Notes under the pieces: generated by a model | What the model saw: the letters and a program-made list of their open reading frames with translations, nothing else | What the model was told of the DNA's origin: nothing | Databases searched by the model: none | Made by a program: the position numbers and the translations under genes | Shown: in pieces, positions 35,998 through 45,305 of the stretch | Layout: each line of letters begins with the position of its first letter | Numbering within the stretch: the stretch's first letter is position 1 | NCBI GenBank assembly: GCA_963783945.1 | Contig: CAWAPS010000024.1 | Location: 248,001 to 312,000 of the forward strand | Direction of reading: 5' to 3' | DNA: 64,000 nucleotides | From: CAWAPS01 sp963783945 | GTDB lineage: Bacteria; Actinomycetota; Acidimicrobiia; Acidimicrobiales; Palsa-688

Positions 35998-38173
35998 CTC
36001 CGCCACGGTGATCGATCTGGCCCAGGTGATCCGGGATTTCCCCGACGCTGTTCTCATCGTGGAATCGAGCGGCTCCATCCTCCTGGCGAGCGATGCGGCC
36101 GGGCGAATCTTCAGAGGTCCGTCCTCTGGATTGGTAGGCCTCCCCCTCGCCTCGCTTCTGCCCGATCAACAGATGCAACGGTGGGTGGCCGGGCTGGTCG
36201 GTGACACGGTGGCCGGCGCGAGCACGACGCCTACCGCCGGCCCGGTTCGGGTGGACACCCTCAGGCTCGACGGCGCCGGGACGGTGGAGGTTGACCTCAC
36301 AATCAGCGCGACGACTGCCACTGCGGGAGGGGGCGCCGTTGTCGTCGTGAGTGTCCGGGAGGCCGGCGCCGTCGCGACTCCGGACGAGCAGGACGAGCCG
36401 GACGAGATATGGCGCTACTTCGACGTGGCGGTCCGTTTGGTGGACCGTCTCAACTCCGTCGCTGGCGAGCAAGAGGCGCTGGATTCCATCTTGCCCTCCA
36501 TCTGTTCCCAGTTGAGCTGGGACGTGGCCTGCCTGTGGCTGGTGACGGCAGATAGGCGCGGCCTGGTGTGCGCGGCGACGTGGCCCGACAACTCCGGATC
36601 CACGCGACCGTTCGAGGAGGCGTCCCGAACAATCCGGCCGGCAATGGGAGAAGGGCTGCCGGGTAGTGCCTGGAGCAGCGGCCGTCCGCTGATGAGCAGC
36701 GTGGGCATCGGCGAGACGTGGCTTCTACGCCGGGAAGCGATCCGGACATGCGGCCTGCTGATGGGAGTGGCGTTCCCTCTCGTGGCCGAAGCCGGGGTCA
36801 TCGGGGTCATCGAGATGTACTCGCGGCATCCGCACCGGGCATCCCCGAGGCTGCTCGACGGACTGGCGAGCATCGGACGCCAGATCGGCCAGCATTTGGT
36901 CACGCTCACACCGAGAGCCGCCTGCGCGAGGAGGAGAGAATGCGGTCCTTTCTCCTCGAAGCCGCCACAATGCTGTCTGGATCGACTGACTACGCCGACT
37001 CGCTCTCCCGACTGGCCGCCATCGCCGTGCCCGAGATGGCGGACCTTTGCCTGATCGACGTGAAGGAGGCCGACGGAACGATCTCGCGAATGGCCGCGGT
37101 GCACTCGGACCCGGAAAAAGCCGGCCTGGTGGAGGAGCTCGAGGAGAGGTACCCGCCAGCGAAAGGCAGCTCTCACCCGACCAACAGCGTCATGGCCACG
37201 GGCACGTCGAGGTGGTCGCCAAACATGAGCGACGAGTACCTACGCCGGACCACCCGCGACGAGCGTCACTTCCAGATCGTCAAGAAGCTGGGCATGCAGT
37301 CCTACATGTGCGTGCCGCTGAAGGACGGCGACGAAGTCCTGGGCGCCATCACTCTGGTCTCCGCGGGTTCAGGACGCCGGTTCCATGCCCGCGACCTGGC
37401 GTTGCCCGAGGAGCTGGCGACCAGGGCAGCGAACGTGGTCATGTCCGCTCAGCGCCACGAAACGGAACACCAAGTGGCTCACCAACTGCAACGCCTCCTG
37501 CTACCCGAGCACCTACCGGAAGTACCGGGATTCGATATATGCGTCCGGTACGCGGCCGGCGCCCGAGGCCGACGCGGGCGGGGACTTCTACGACGTTGTT
37601 CGTCTGCCGAGAGATCGCATTGGCCTTCTGATCGGCGACGTGGAGGGCCACGACACCGTGGCCGCGGCGACCATGGGTCAACTTCGCAGCGCCAGCCGGG
37701 CTCTGGCCGGCCAGGTACACGAACCCTGCGAGCTGATCGACGCGTTACGGTGGAGCTGGCACCTCCTCGGATTCACCCGGTTCGCCACCGCACTGGTCGT
37801 CCGGCTCGATCCGCACACCGGCGAGGTCTCGATGGCGTCGGCCGGCCATTTGCCTCCCGCCCACGTCCGGGCGGGAGGCGAAGCCCACTTCGCGGACGTC
37901 GAACCGTCGCCTCCATTGGGTGCCCCCGGCTCCCCCGCCCGCGGTCACGAGTTGACCCTCGAGCGAGGCGACCTGCTCTTTCTCTACACCGACGGTCTGA
38001 TCGAGCAGCGTTCCGTGGGCCTCGAGGAGCGTCTGGACCAATTGCTTGCGGCCCTTTGGGATCCGGCGGAGGGACCGGTCGACGAGCTTTGCGGGCGTGT
38101 GCTCAGCCGGCTCGGTCCGTCCAAGCGCCAGGACGACGTGGCGATACTGGGCCTCAAACGCCTGGGCAGCTGA
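35966..38173 (+). pseudogene. PAS-GAF-GAF-SpoIIE phosphatase with two compensating frameshifts
   Basis: Reads as one gene in three segments. 35966 to about 36915 encodes a PAS domain and GAF (DAVLIVESSGSILLASDAAG, VACLWLV). About 36915 to 37563 continues in another frame with RLREEERMRSFLLEAATML and a second GAF (MADLCLIDV). About 37564 to 38173 returns to the first frame with the PP2C/SpoIIE domain: DAGGDFYDVVR, GDVEGHD, FLYTDGLIEQ and QDDVAILGL (metal Asps). The net effect is a one-base loss then a one-base gain (an extra C near 37562). The catalytic domain is otherwise intact, which fits sequence error or very recent damage. Confidence 0.82.
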
Positions 38174-38184
38174 GCAGCGGTTTC

Positions 38185-38210
38185 GTTTGATCCCACCCAC
38201 AGCTGGGTAG
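38185..38210 (+). promoter_or_regulatory. Putative SigB/SigF-type promoter before the sugar transporter
   Basis: GTTT at 38185-38188, a 16-bp spacer, then GGGTAG at 38205-38210. This matches the actinobacterial stress-sigma pattern GTTT-N14-16-GGGTA. It lies 38 bp upstream of the transporter start and directly after the partner-switching genes. Confidence 0.6.
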
Positions 38211-38247
38211 CTCCCGTGGGCTAATAAAAGTCAAACGGGAGATCGAC

Positions 38248-39900
38248 ATGGTGGCCGGATTGTTCCTGTCCAGCGAAGCGTCCGAGTCGCGCCATGGTCC
38301 GTCCGCTCAACGACGAGCGGTCATCTGGACTTCTATGATCACCGCTCTGGGCGGACTGCTCTTCGGTTACGACACCGGAGTCGTGTCTGGGGCGTTGCTT
38401 TTCCTGCAGGACAGCTTCGGCAAGCTCTCCGCGTTCGACAAGGAGCTGGTTGTGTCCGTGCTCCTGGTCGGAGCGGCGACCGGCGCCGTGGTGGCCGGCC
38501 GCCTCGCAGAGCGCGTCGGTCGCAGGATCACGATTCTCGCGACAGCCGCAGTCTTCATCGTCGGCGTTCTCGGCGCCGCTGCCGCTCCGACCTTCGGGTT
38601 CCTCGTGGTCACGCGTTTCGTCATCGGCCTGGCCGTGGGATCGGCCTCCATGGTCGTGCCGATGTACATCGGCGAATTGGCCCCGCCGCGCTATCGCGGC
38701 GCGCTTGTGAGCTTCAACCAGCTCGCCATTACGAGTGGAATCCTGGTCTCCTACCTGATCGACTACGGGCTCTCCAGCTCGCGCGACTGGCGTCTCATGT
38801 TCGGGCTCGCCGCCGTTCCGGCGTTGCTGCTGTTCGTAGGCACCCTATTCCAGCCTGAAAGCCCGCACTGGCTCATCAATGCCGGTCGCGAGGACGAAGC
38901 CCGCCGCATCTTGAGCCGGTACCGCGAAGAAGATGAGCTTGATGACGAGGTCGCAGAGGTGAAAGAGGCATCAAAGACGTCGGCGGGGGCGTCGCACCTT
39001 CTGACTCCGCAGCTGCGGGGCGTCCTGCTGCTGGGGGTTCTCCTAGCCGTCTTCCAGCAGGTAACAGGGATCAACACCGTGATCTATTACGCCCCGACTC
39101 TCCTGCACAGCGCCGGCCTGGGTAGCGAGGCCGCGCTGCTCGCCAACGTGATAATCGGCGTAGTCAACGTCGGTATGACGATTCTGGCCATCTGGCTGCT
39201 TGACCGCACGGGACGGCGACCGCTGCTGCTCTCGGGTACAACCGGGATGGTCGCGGGCATGATCGTCGTGGCGCTGGCGTTCGCGTCAGGGGGAACCACC
39301 CTTCACGGAGCAACTGCCATCGTCGCAGTGATCGGTCTGTTGGTGTACACAGGGTCCTTCGCCGTCGGGCTCGGCCCGGTGTTCTGGCTTCTTATCGCCG
39401 AGATCTACCCTCAACACGTACGGGGGGCGGCCATGAGCGTGGCCACGCTGGCCAACTGGAGCGCCAACTTCGTGGTGACCGTCTCCTTCCTGACCCTGCT
39501 GGATGCCATACACGGCGTGGGAGTGTTCTTCCTGTTCGCGGTGATGTCTGCGGTGGCACTCGGGTATTTCTACTTGAGGGTTCCCGAGACCAAGGATCTC
39601 AGCCTGGCCCAGATCCAGCAGCAGATGGAGCACTCCCATGCGACGGGTCTGCGCCACGTCGGCGGGGGCGACCGGCACGACCGGCACGACCGGCACGACC
39701 GGCACGACCGGCACGACCGGCACGACCGGCACGACCAACACGACCGGCGCCGTCGGCGCCGCTCACTGAGCCGGCTGCACCGTCCGGCTGGCCCGGGTCG
39801 GCCAATACCCCCGACCGGCCGCTTCCTTGGGCCAGCCGCCTGCTCGGGCCGGCCGGGTGCTCGGGCCGGGCGCTTCCTCGGGGCCGGCCGGTCCGCTTAG
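38248..39900 (+). CDS. Sugar porter-family MFS transporter with repeat tail
   Basis: Sugar:H+ symporter-like protein (550 aa) with 12 TM helices. Family signatures include GGLLFGYDTGVVSGAL, GRLAERVGRR, PMYIGELAPPRYRGALVS, QQVTGINTVIYYAP and RVPETKDLSLAQIQQ. The conserved protein ends near residue 465. After it comes a His/Asp/Arg tail of seven DRH units from a 9-bp tandem repeat (CGGCACGAC, 39673-39735), then Arg/Gly-rich sequence. The tail is probably repeat-generated and the original stop may have been lost. CGGGAG precedes the ATG. Confidence 0.9.
   Translation: MVAGLFLSSEASESRHGPSAQRRAVIWTSMITALGGLLFGYDTGVVSGALLFLQDSFGKLSAFDKELVVSVLLVGAATGAVVAGRLAERVGRRITILATAAVFIVGVLGAAAAPTFGFLVVTRFVIGLAVGSASMVVPMYIGELAPPRYRGALVSFNQLAITSGILVSYLIDYGLSSSRDWRLMFGLAAVPALLLFVGTLFQPESPHWLINAGREDEARRILSRYREEDELDDEVAEVKEASKTSAGASHLLTPQLRGVLLLGVLLAVFQQVTGINTVIYYAPTLLHSAGLGSEAALLANVIIGVVNVGMTILAIWLLDRTGRRPLLLSGTTGMVAGMIVVALAFASGGTTLHGATAIVAVIGLLVYTGSFAVGLGPVFWLLIAEIYPQHVRGAAMSVATLANWSANFVVTVSFLTLLDAIHGVGVFFLFAVMSAVALGYFYLRVPETKDLSLAQIQQQMEHSHATGLRHVGGGDRHDRHDRHDRHDRHDRHDRHDQHDRRRRRRSLSRLHRPAGPGRPIPPTGRFLGPAACSGRPGARAGRFLGAGRSA
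39673..39744. repeat. 9-bp tandem repeat in the transporter tail
   Basis: About seven exact copies of CGGCACGAC followed by one variant copy. Encodes DRH repeats. Two 26-bp direct repeats rich in GGCCGG follow at about 39865-39935, spanning the stop codon. Confidence 0.9.
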
Positions 39901-39971
39901 ACCGGGCGCTTTCTCGGGGCCGGCCGGGTGCTCGGACCGGCCTCGCTCCCTGCCCGGTCGGGGGCCCAGGC

Positions 39972-40367
39972 TCAGTCAAGTCGAGTGTCGGTCGCGGGTG
40001 GCCGGCGGAGCACAGCCCACACGGTCTTGCCCCCTCCAGGCATCGGCCGGGCCCCCCAGGCTCGGGTGAGCCGCTCGACGATCAGGGTGCCCCGGCCGCC
40101 CACCGACTCCGACGACGGACGGCGAACCGACGGGATCAGAGGACTCCCGTCGGTGACTTCCACCACGACCTCGCCGTCCTCGCGCCGGCCGAGCCCCACT
40201 TTGAACCTGGTGCGGGCATGGCACACGGCGTTGGAGGCCAGCTCGTCGACGACCAGGATGACCTCCTCGGCGCGAAGGCCCCAGCCCGCGACAACGGACC
40301 GGGCAAAGCTCCGGGCCGCCGACACCTCTGAGACCCTCGGAGCGAATCCGCGTTCGGCCCAGGTCAC
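39972..40367 (-). CDS. HATPase (anti-sigma-type ATP-binding protein)
   Basis: GHKL ATPase of 131 aa, RsbW-like but distinct from the one at 35560. It shows ELASNAVCHARTRFKVGLG (N box), VEVTDGSPLIP and GGRGTLIVERLT. The DGSP pattern in place of DxGxG is common in the actinobacterial single-domain group. The role is probably anti-sigma or STAS-kinase. GTG start. It lies downstream of ftsH on the same strand, separated by a strong hairpin. Confidence 0.85.
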   Translation of the reverse strand: MTWAERGFAPRVSEVSAARSFARSVVAGWGLRAEEVILVVDELASNAVCHARTRFKVGLGRREDGEVVVEVTDGSPLIPSVRRPSSESVGGRGTLIVERLTRAWGARPMPGGGKTVWAVLRRPPATDTRLD

Positions 40368-40385
40368 CCTCTTTAGGTACCCGTC

Positions 40386-40436
40386 GAGGCCGGCGCAAAA
40401 ACCCGCATGTGAGGGAAGCGTCTTTGCGCCAGCCTC
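40386..40436. terminator. Strong inverted repeat between ftsH and the HATPase
   Basis: Arms GAGGCcGGCGCAAA and TTTGCGCCaGCCTC, 14 bp with one internal mismatch position, around a loop of about 23 nt. It lies 67 bp beyond the ftsH stop and could end ftsH transcription. There is no clean T-run, so a structural or processing role is also possible. Confidence 0.55.
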
Positions 40437-40502
40437 GGTGGGCGGGGTTTCTGCCCCTCCTGCCCCGGTTTGCAGGTGAATGCGGACGCGATTGCCCAGG
40501 GC

Positions 40503-42464
40503 TCAGTCGGCCGGCCCGTTACCTTCCACAGAAGCCGGTTGGGCGTGGACTCCCACGGTCACGTCGGGGGCCGTGACCAGGCCGGCCGATCTGGACGGCT
40601 CCGGCCGGTCGGCCAGGGCGTACACCTCGGCTCCGTCTATGGTCTCCTTCTCCAACAGAAGCTGCACCAGGCGGTCAAGCACGTCCCGGTGCTGTTGGAG
40701 CAGAGCGACAGACCGCTGCTCGGCCTCGGTGACGATCCGGCGGACCTCGGAGTCGATCTCCGCCTGGGTGTTCTCGGCGAACGGCCGGCTCGAGAAGGAG
40801 CCGTCCCCGCCGAGGAAGACCGACCCGCCGGACGGGTAGCCCACCGGGCCCACGTCGCTGGAAAGCCCGAACTCCCGAACCATCTTGGTGGCGAGCTCGG
40901 TCGCCTTGGCCAGGTCGTTCGCCGCCCCCGTCGACCCTTGCCCGAGAACGACGAGCTCACTCGCCCGCCCGCCAAGGAAGACAGACAACATGTCGTAGAG
41001 GTAGTCCTCACCGTACAGATGTCGCTCGACGAGAGGGAGCTGCTCGGTAACACCGAGGGCCTGGCCCGCCGGCAGAATCGTCACCTTGGCGATGGGGTCC
41101 GCTTTGCTCGAATAGGCGGCGACGAGGGCGTGGCCGGACTCGTGGATCGCCACCGCGTGCTTCTCTTCGGGCAGCAGCACGTTGGTGCCTTCGCGGCGGC
41201 CCAGGATGATCCGGTCCCGGGCCTCAGAGAAGTCCGCCCCGCTGATGACCGTGCGGTTGGCCCGCACCGCGATGATCGCCGCCTCGTTTATCAGGTTGGC
41301 CAGGTCGGCGCCCGAGAAGCCAGGCGTTCCCCTGGCCACGACGTCGAGGTCGACCGTCTGGTCGAACTTCTTGTCCCGGGCGTGCACTTCGAGGATGGCC
41401 TTGCGCTCGCCGAGCGTCGGAAGCGGGATGGTCACCTGCCGGTCGAACCGGCCGGGGCGCAGCAGAGCGGGGTCGAGCACCTCAGGGCGGTTGGTGGCGG
41501 CCAGCACGACCACCCCGGTGGCCTGGTCGAACCCGTCCATCTCAGCTAACAGCTGGTTCAGGGTCTGCTCCCGCTCGTCATTGGCCACGACCGAGCCGCT
41601 GCCAGCCCGGCGCTGGCCGATGGCGTCGATCTCGTCCATGAAGATGATGGCCGGAGCCCGCTTTCGGGCCTCCTGGAACAGATCGCGGACGCGAGCCGCT
41701 CCGACGCCCACGAACAGCTCGACAAAGCTCGAGCCGGTTACCGAGAAGAAAGGGACTTCAGCTTCTCCCGCCACGGCCCGAGCCAACAGGGTCTTGCCGG
41801 TGCCGGGCGGCCCTATCATCAGCACCCCCCTCGGCACCATGGCCCCTGCCCGAGCGTACCGATCGGAGTGCTGGAGGAAGTCCACCACCTCCCGGATCTC
41901 GAGCTTGGCCCCTTCGTAGCCTGCTACGTCGCTGAACTTGGTCGTGGGACGATCCTCGTCGAAGACCTTGGCGTTGGTTCGGCCCACGCGAAGCGCCCCC
42001 TGCAACCTTCCTGCCGCCCCCTTCGACAGCCGCCACCATAGGAAGCCGAGGACGAGGAACGGCAGGAGAAGGATGATCCACGACAGGACCTCGGTACCGA
42101 ACGTGGTCCCGCCCGTCTTGGCCGAGACCTGCACTCCGCCCGTCTGCAGCTGGCTGAGAAACTGTTCGCCGGCCTGAGGCGGGATAACCGTCTTGTAGTG
42201 GCTCCCGTCAGTCAACGTTCCACTGGCGCTCCCGTTGGTCGAGATACTCACCGACTTCACTTTGTGGGCGGACACATCGTTCAGGAACTGCGAGTAGTCG
42301 AGGGTGACCGACGACGTGGACCGGGTGGCGGGGACCACGAACAACAGGAGTACGAACAGGGCGAGCGCAATCAACCACAGGTAGTGACGCCAGCGGGGAG
42401 GGGGCGGCGGCGCCGTCGGAGCACCCTTGTCGCGAGTCGGTGGAGTAGAGGCCTGCTTCGTCAT
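40503..42464 (-). CDS. ftsH: ATP-dependent zinc metalloprotease FtsH
   Basis: Membrane AAA+ protease of 653 aa. Two TM helices (LWLIALALFVLLLFVVP and the segment near residue 130) flank a short extracytoplasmic domain. The AAA module has Walker A GPPGTGKT, Walker B IIFMDEIDAIG and the SRH region ATNRPEVLDPALLRPGRFDR. The protease motif is HESGH (family HEXXH) with a downstream Asp zinc ligand region. It degrades membrane and regulatory proteins. No hpt, tilS or folE partner is adjacent. Confidence 0.95.
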   Translation of the reverse strand: MTKQASTPPTRDKGAPTAPPPPPRWRHYLWLIALALFVLLLFVVPATRSTSSVTLDYSQFLNDVSAHKVKSVSISTNGSASGTLTDGSHYKTVIPPQAGEQFLSQLQTGGVQVSAKTGGTTFGTEVLSWIILLLPFLVLGFLWWRLSKGAAGRLQGALRVGRTNAKVFDEDRPTTKFSDVAGYEGAKLEIREVVDFLQHSDRYARAGAMVPRGVLMIGPPGTGKTLLARAVAGEAEVPFFSVTGSSFVELFVGVGAARVRDLFQEARKRAPAIIFMDEIDAIGQRRAGSGSVVANDEREQTLNQLLAEMDGFDQATGVVVLAATNRPEVLDPALLRPGRFDRQVTIPLPTLGERKAILEVHARDKKFDQTVDLDVVARGTPGFSGADLANLINEAAIIAVRANRTVISGADFSEARDRIILGRREGTNVLLPEEKHAVAIHESGHALVAAYSSKADPIAKVTILPAGQALGVTEQLPLVERHLYGEDYLYDMLSVFLGGRASELVVLGQGSTGAANDLAKATELATKMVREFGLSSDVGPVGYPSGGSVFLGGDGSFSSRPFAENTQAEIDSEVRRIVTEAEQRSVALLQQHRDVLDRLVQLLLEKETIDGAEVYALADRPEPSRSAGLVTAPDVTVGVHAQPASVEGNGPAD

Positions 42465-42816
42465 GGTGTACCACCATCCCGTATCTGGTCAGGCCCGGCG
42501 AACGAAAGGGCTAGACGGCCTGGGTTCGAATTCACCCCAGCCTAGATATCAGAGACTCGCCCCCACCTACGCGGGGAGCCGGCGGGCTGGCTGGCGTGGG
42601 GCCCGGGCGGTGCCGGGGGCGGGGCGCCGGTCGGGGCGTGGGGCCCGGGTGGTGCCCTGGGCGGGGCGGCCGGGGTGCGGCGAAACCGGGCCCTCCACGG
42701 GACGCCCAGCCCGGAGCCTCAGCCCGGCCGCATGCTGGGGCCGGGCCCGGCCGACCTCACGCCCGCCAGGTGTCTCGGGTGCCAAAACACCCAAGCGGAA
42801 CCGGAGGCCCTGGGAT

Positions 42817-42901
42817 CTCGTAGTACTTTTGGATTCTCGGCGTCAAAACGCACGTATATCGCACGAAATGACTCCGAGAACGCGAAATGACTACGAGAAA
42901 T
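42817..42901. repeat. 85-bp palindromic element, uninterrupted copy
   Basis: Begins CTCGTAGTAC and ends ATGACTACGAGAAAT; long imperfect arms (core TTCTCGG-N-GTCA on each side). Aligns without gaps over 85 bp (58 identities by eye) with the element at 58681-58858 once that copy's 93-bp insertion is removed. It sits at the left edge of the 45-bp minisatellite. Confidence 0.7.
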
Positions 42902-42910
42902 TCTTCACAA

Positions 42911-43200
42911 GGGCGGCAAGGCGGCCGCACACGACCGACAAAGGGCGACCACAAGGGCGGCAAGGCGGGCTACCCACGACCGACAAAGGGCGACCACACG
43001 AGCGGCAAGGCGGGCCGCACACGACCGACAAAGGGCGACCACACGAGCCGCAAGGCGGGCCGCACACGACCGACAAAGGGCGACCACACGAGCGGCAAGG
43101 CGGGCCGCACACGACCGACAAAGGGCGACCACACGAGCGGCAAGGCGGGCCGCACACGACCGACAAAGGGCGACCAGACGAGTGGCAAAGGCGACCACAC
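42911..43200. repeat. 45-bp tandem repeat (minisatellite)
   Basis: About six copies, 45 bp apart (core CAAGGCGGGCCGCACACGAC then CGACAAAGGGCGACCAC), nearly identical except at both edges. Since 45 is a multiple of 3, several frames on both strands stay open throughout, giving false open frames up to 308 aa. There are no unique spacers, so it is not CRISPR. Together with 42465-42816 it makes a gene-free gap of about 930 bp; from 42465 to 42816 I see only GC-rich sequence. Confidence 0.92.
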
Positions 43201-43400
43201 ACGTCACACGAGCGGCCAGACGGGCCGCCTCTCAGACCACCGAGCCCCCTCTCCACCCGAAAAGACCCTAGTGTTCCCCTTGACAGGCAGCCATCCAGCT
43301 GCATATCATTAGGCAGCCGAAAGGCTGCGCATTGGCATCAACGGAATGGCTGAACGAGAACGATGGGCGGGGGCGACGCACCGATGGACGAGGTATACCG

Positions 43401-44228
43401 ATGGACGAGGTATTCAGGGCCCTGGCCGATCCGAGCCGCCGGCAGTTGCTCGACCGCCTCAACCGGCAGGGCGGCCAGACACTTCGCGAGCTGTGCGGCG
43501 AGCTGGACATGGCCCGCCAGTCGGTCAGCAAGCACCTCTCGGTGCTGGAGGGCGCCAATCTCGTGACCACCGTGCGACGGGGCCGGGAGAAGCTCCACTA
43601 CCTCAACGCCGCCCCCATCAACGACATCGCCGAACGCTGGATCAACCGCTATGACCAACACCGGATCCACGCCTTGGCGGACCTTAAAAGAGCTTTGGAG
43701 GACACCACGATGAACAAGCCCGAGTTCGTGTACACGACCTACATCCACACCACGCCCGAGCGACTCTGGCAGGCGTTGACCGACCCCGCCTTCACCCGGC
43801 GCTACTGGGGAGCAACCTTCGAGACAGACTGGCAAGAGGGATCCACGATGGCCGTGGAGGAGAACGGCGTGAAGATCGTCGATCCGGCGCAGGTCGTCCT
43901 CCAGTCGGAGCCCGGGCGGCGGCTTTCGTACACCTGGCACACATTCACCCCGGAGTGGGCCAGATCCCACGGCTTCAGCGACGAGTACCAGGCGGAGCTG
44001 GCGAGCGAGCGGCGCTCGAAGGTGACTTTCGACATCGAGGAGCTCGGAGAAATGGTCAAGCTCACCGTGGTGCACGACGGCTTCGACCCCGGGAGCGTGG
44101 TGCTGGCCGGGGTCAGCACGGGCTGGCCCCAGATCCTGTCCAAGCTCAAGACGCTGCTGGAAACCGGGGACATCGTCGAAATAGGTCCGGGGGCGACGGC
44201 GGGAACCCGGACGGAAGCGCCGGCCTGA
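43401..44228 (+). CDS. ArsR-type regulator fused to an AHSA1/SRPBCC domain
   Basis: Fusion of 275 aa. An N-terminal winged helix (MDEVFRALADPSRRQLLDRL, QTLRELCGELDMARQSVSKHLSVLEGANLV) of ArsR type ends near residue 105. A START/AHSA1-like domain starts at MNKPEFVYTTYIHTTPERLW and holds TRRYWGATFETDW and VLQSEPGRRLSYTWH. No metal-binding Cys motif is present. The fusion is common in actinomycetes; the AHSA1 cavity may bind a small hydrophobic ligand that gates DNA binding. The sequence around the start is duplicated (18-bp repeat, ATGs at 43383 and 43401); only 43401 is in frame with the domains. Confidence 0.9.
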   Translation: MDEVFRALADPSRRQLLDRLNRQGGQTLRELCGELDMARQSVSKHLSVLEGANLVTTVRRGREKLHYLNAAPINDIAERWINRYDQHRIHALADLKRALEDTTMNKPEFVYTTYIHTTPERLWQALTDPAFTRRYWGATFETDWQEGSTMAVEENGVKIVDPAQVVLQSEPGRRLSYTWHTFTPEWARSHGFSDEYQAELASERRSKVTFDIEELGEMVKLTVVHDGFDPGSVVLAGVSTGWPQILSKLKTLLETGDIVEIGPGATAGTRTEAPA

Positions 44229-44376
44229 TCACGACGAGGAGGACGAGGAGGACGAAGCGTGAAGGGAAACACCGGCCCTCCGCCTGCAAATCTCATCCGT
44301 CCTCATTGAGTCGTGACGACTGGCGAACGGCCGGCATGTCTCTCACCCGGGTTGGCAACGGTCTCCCTGGAGCAGA

Positions 44377-45249
44377 ATGGCGACCATGAGCACGATCACA
44401 GGAACGGGAATCTGGAATGGCAATCTCCGGTTCGGGGATCCGGCCGAGGCCTCCGAAGCGGCCGCCGAGCTCGAGGAGCTCGGGTACACGGCCCTTTGGG
44501 TGCCGGATGTCGGCGGCGACGTGATCGGAGCGGTTGAGCGGCTCCTCGCGGCCACCAAGACCGTGACGGTGGCGACCGGCGTCTTGAACCTGTGGATGCA
44601 CTCGGCCGAGGAGACGGCGGCCGGCCACGCCCGCCTGACCGCGGCCCACGGCGACCGCTTCCTTGTTGGGATCGGCGTCAGCCACGCGCCCCTGGTCGAC
44701 GCCGAGCAGCCCGGTCGCTACCGCCGTCCGCTTGCCGCCATGAGCTCGTTCCTCGATGGCCTGGATGCCGCGTCGACCCCGCTGGCTCCCGGGTCGAGGG
44801 TGCTGGCGGCGCTCGGCCCCAAGATGCTCGAAATCGCGAGGACCCGGACCGCCGGCACCCATCCGTACAACGTGACTCCCGAGCACACCGCCCTGGCCCG
44901 CCAGGCATTGGGGCCGTCGGCTCTCGTCCTGCCCGAGCAGGCGGTCGTGTTGACCACAGATCCCGAAGAGGGACGCCGGGTCGGGCGCAAGCATCTCGGC
45001 TATTACTTCGACCTGCCCAACTACACCAACAACCTGCGCCGCCTGGGCTTCGGTGACGACGACTTCGCGGCGGGCGGCAGCCAGAGGTTGGTGGACGCCG
45101 TCGTGGCCTGGGGCGACGAGGAAGCCATCGCGGCGAGAGTGCGCGAGCATCGCGATGCCGGAGCCGATCACGTGTGCATCCAGGTCTTGAGCGAGGAAGA
45201 CCTGCCTCGAGCCACGTGGAGGCAGCTGGCTCCCGCCGTCACCGGCTAG
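44377..45249 (+). CDS. LLM-class F420-dependent oxidoreductase
   Basis: Luciferase-like (TIM barrel) protein, 290 aa. GIWNGNLRFG, ELGYTALWVPDVGGD, LGPKMLEIARTRTAGTHPYNVTPEHT and the closing DHVCIQVL fit the TIGR03620-type actinobacterial F420 family. Likely F420H2-dependent reduction or oxidation of an unknown substrate. A GGAG sits 5 bp before the ATG at 44377; a second ATG at 44386 is weaker. Plus-strand, isolated from the next gene by 56 bp. Confidence 0.88.
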   Translation: MATMSTITGTGIWNGNLRFGDPAEASEAAAELEELGYTALWVPDVGGDVIGAVERLLAATKTVTVATGVLNLWMHSAEETAAGHARLTAAHGDRFLVGIGVSHAPLVDAEQPGRYRRPLAAMSSFLDGLDAASTPLAPGSRVLAALGPKMLEIARTRTAGTHPYNVTPEHTALARQALGPSALVLPEQAVVLTTDPEEGRRVGRKHLGYYFDLPNYTNNLRRLGFGDDDFAAGGSQRLVDAVVAWGDEEAIAARVREHRDAGADHVCIQVLSEEDLPRATWRQLAPAVTG

Positions 45250-45305
45250 TACCGCCGAAACGAATGTACGTCAACGATTCCTTGGACCCGGGAGAACACC
45301 AATCA

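Noticed and set aside
42911..43200. CRISPR array
   Set aside because: Units are directly adjacent with no unique spacers and no cas genes nearby.
42427..43353. Long open frames on both strands across the 45-bp repeats
   Set aside because: They exist in several frames because the unit is a multiple of 3; no domain or SD supports them.
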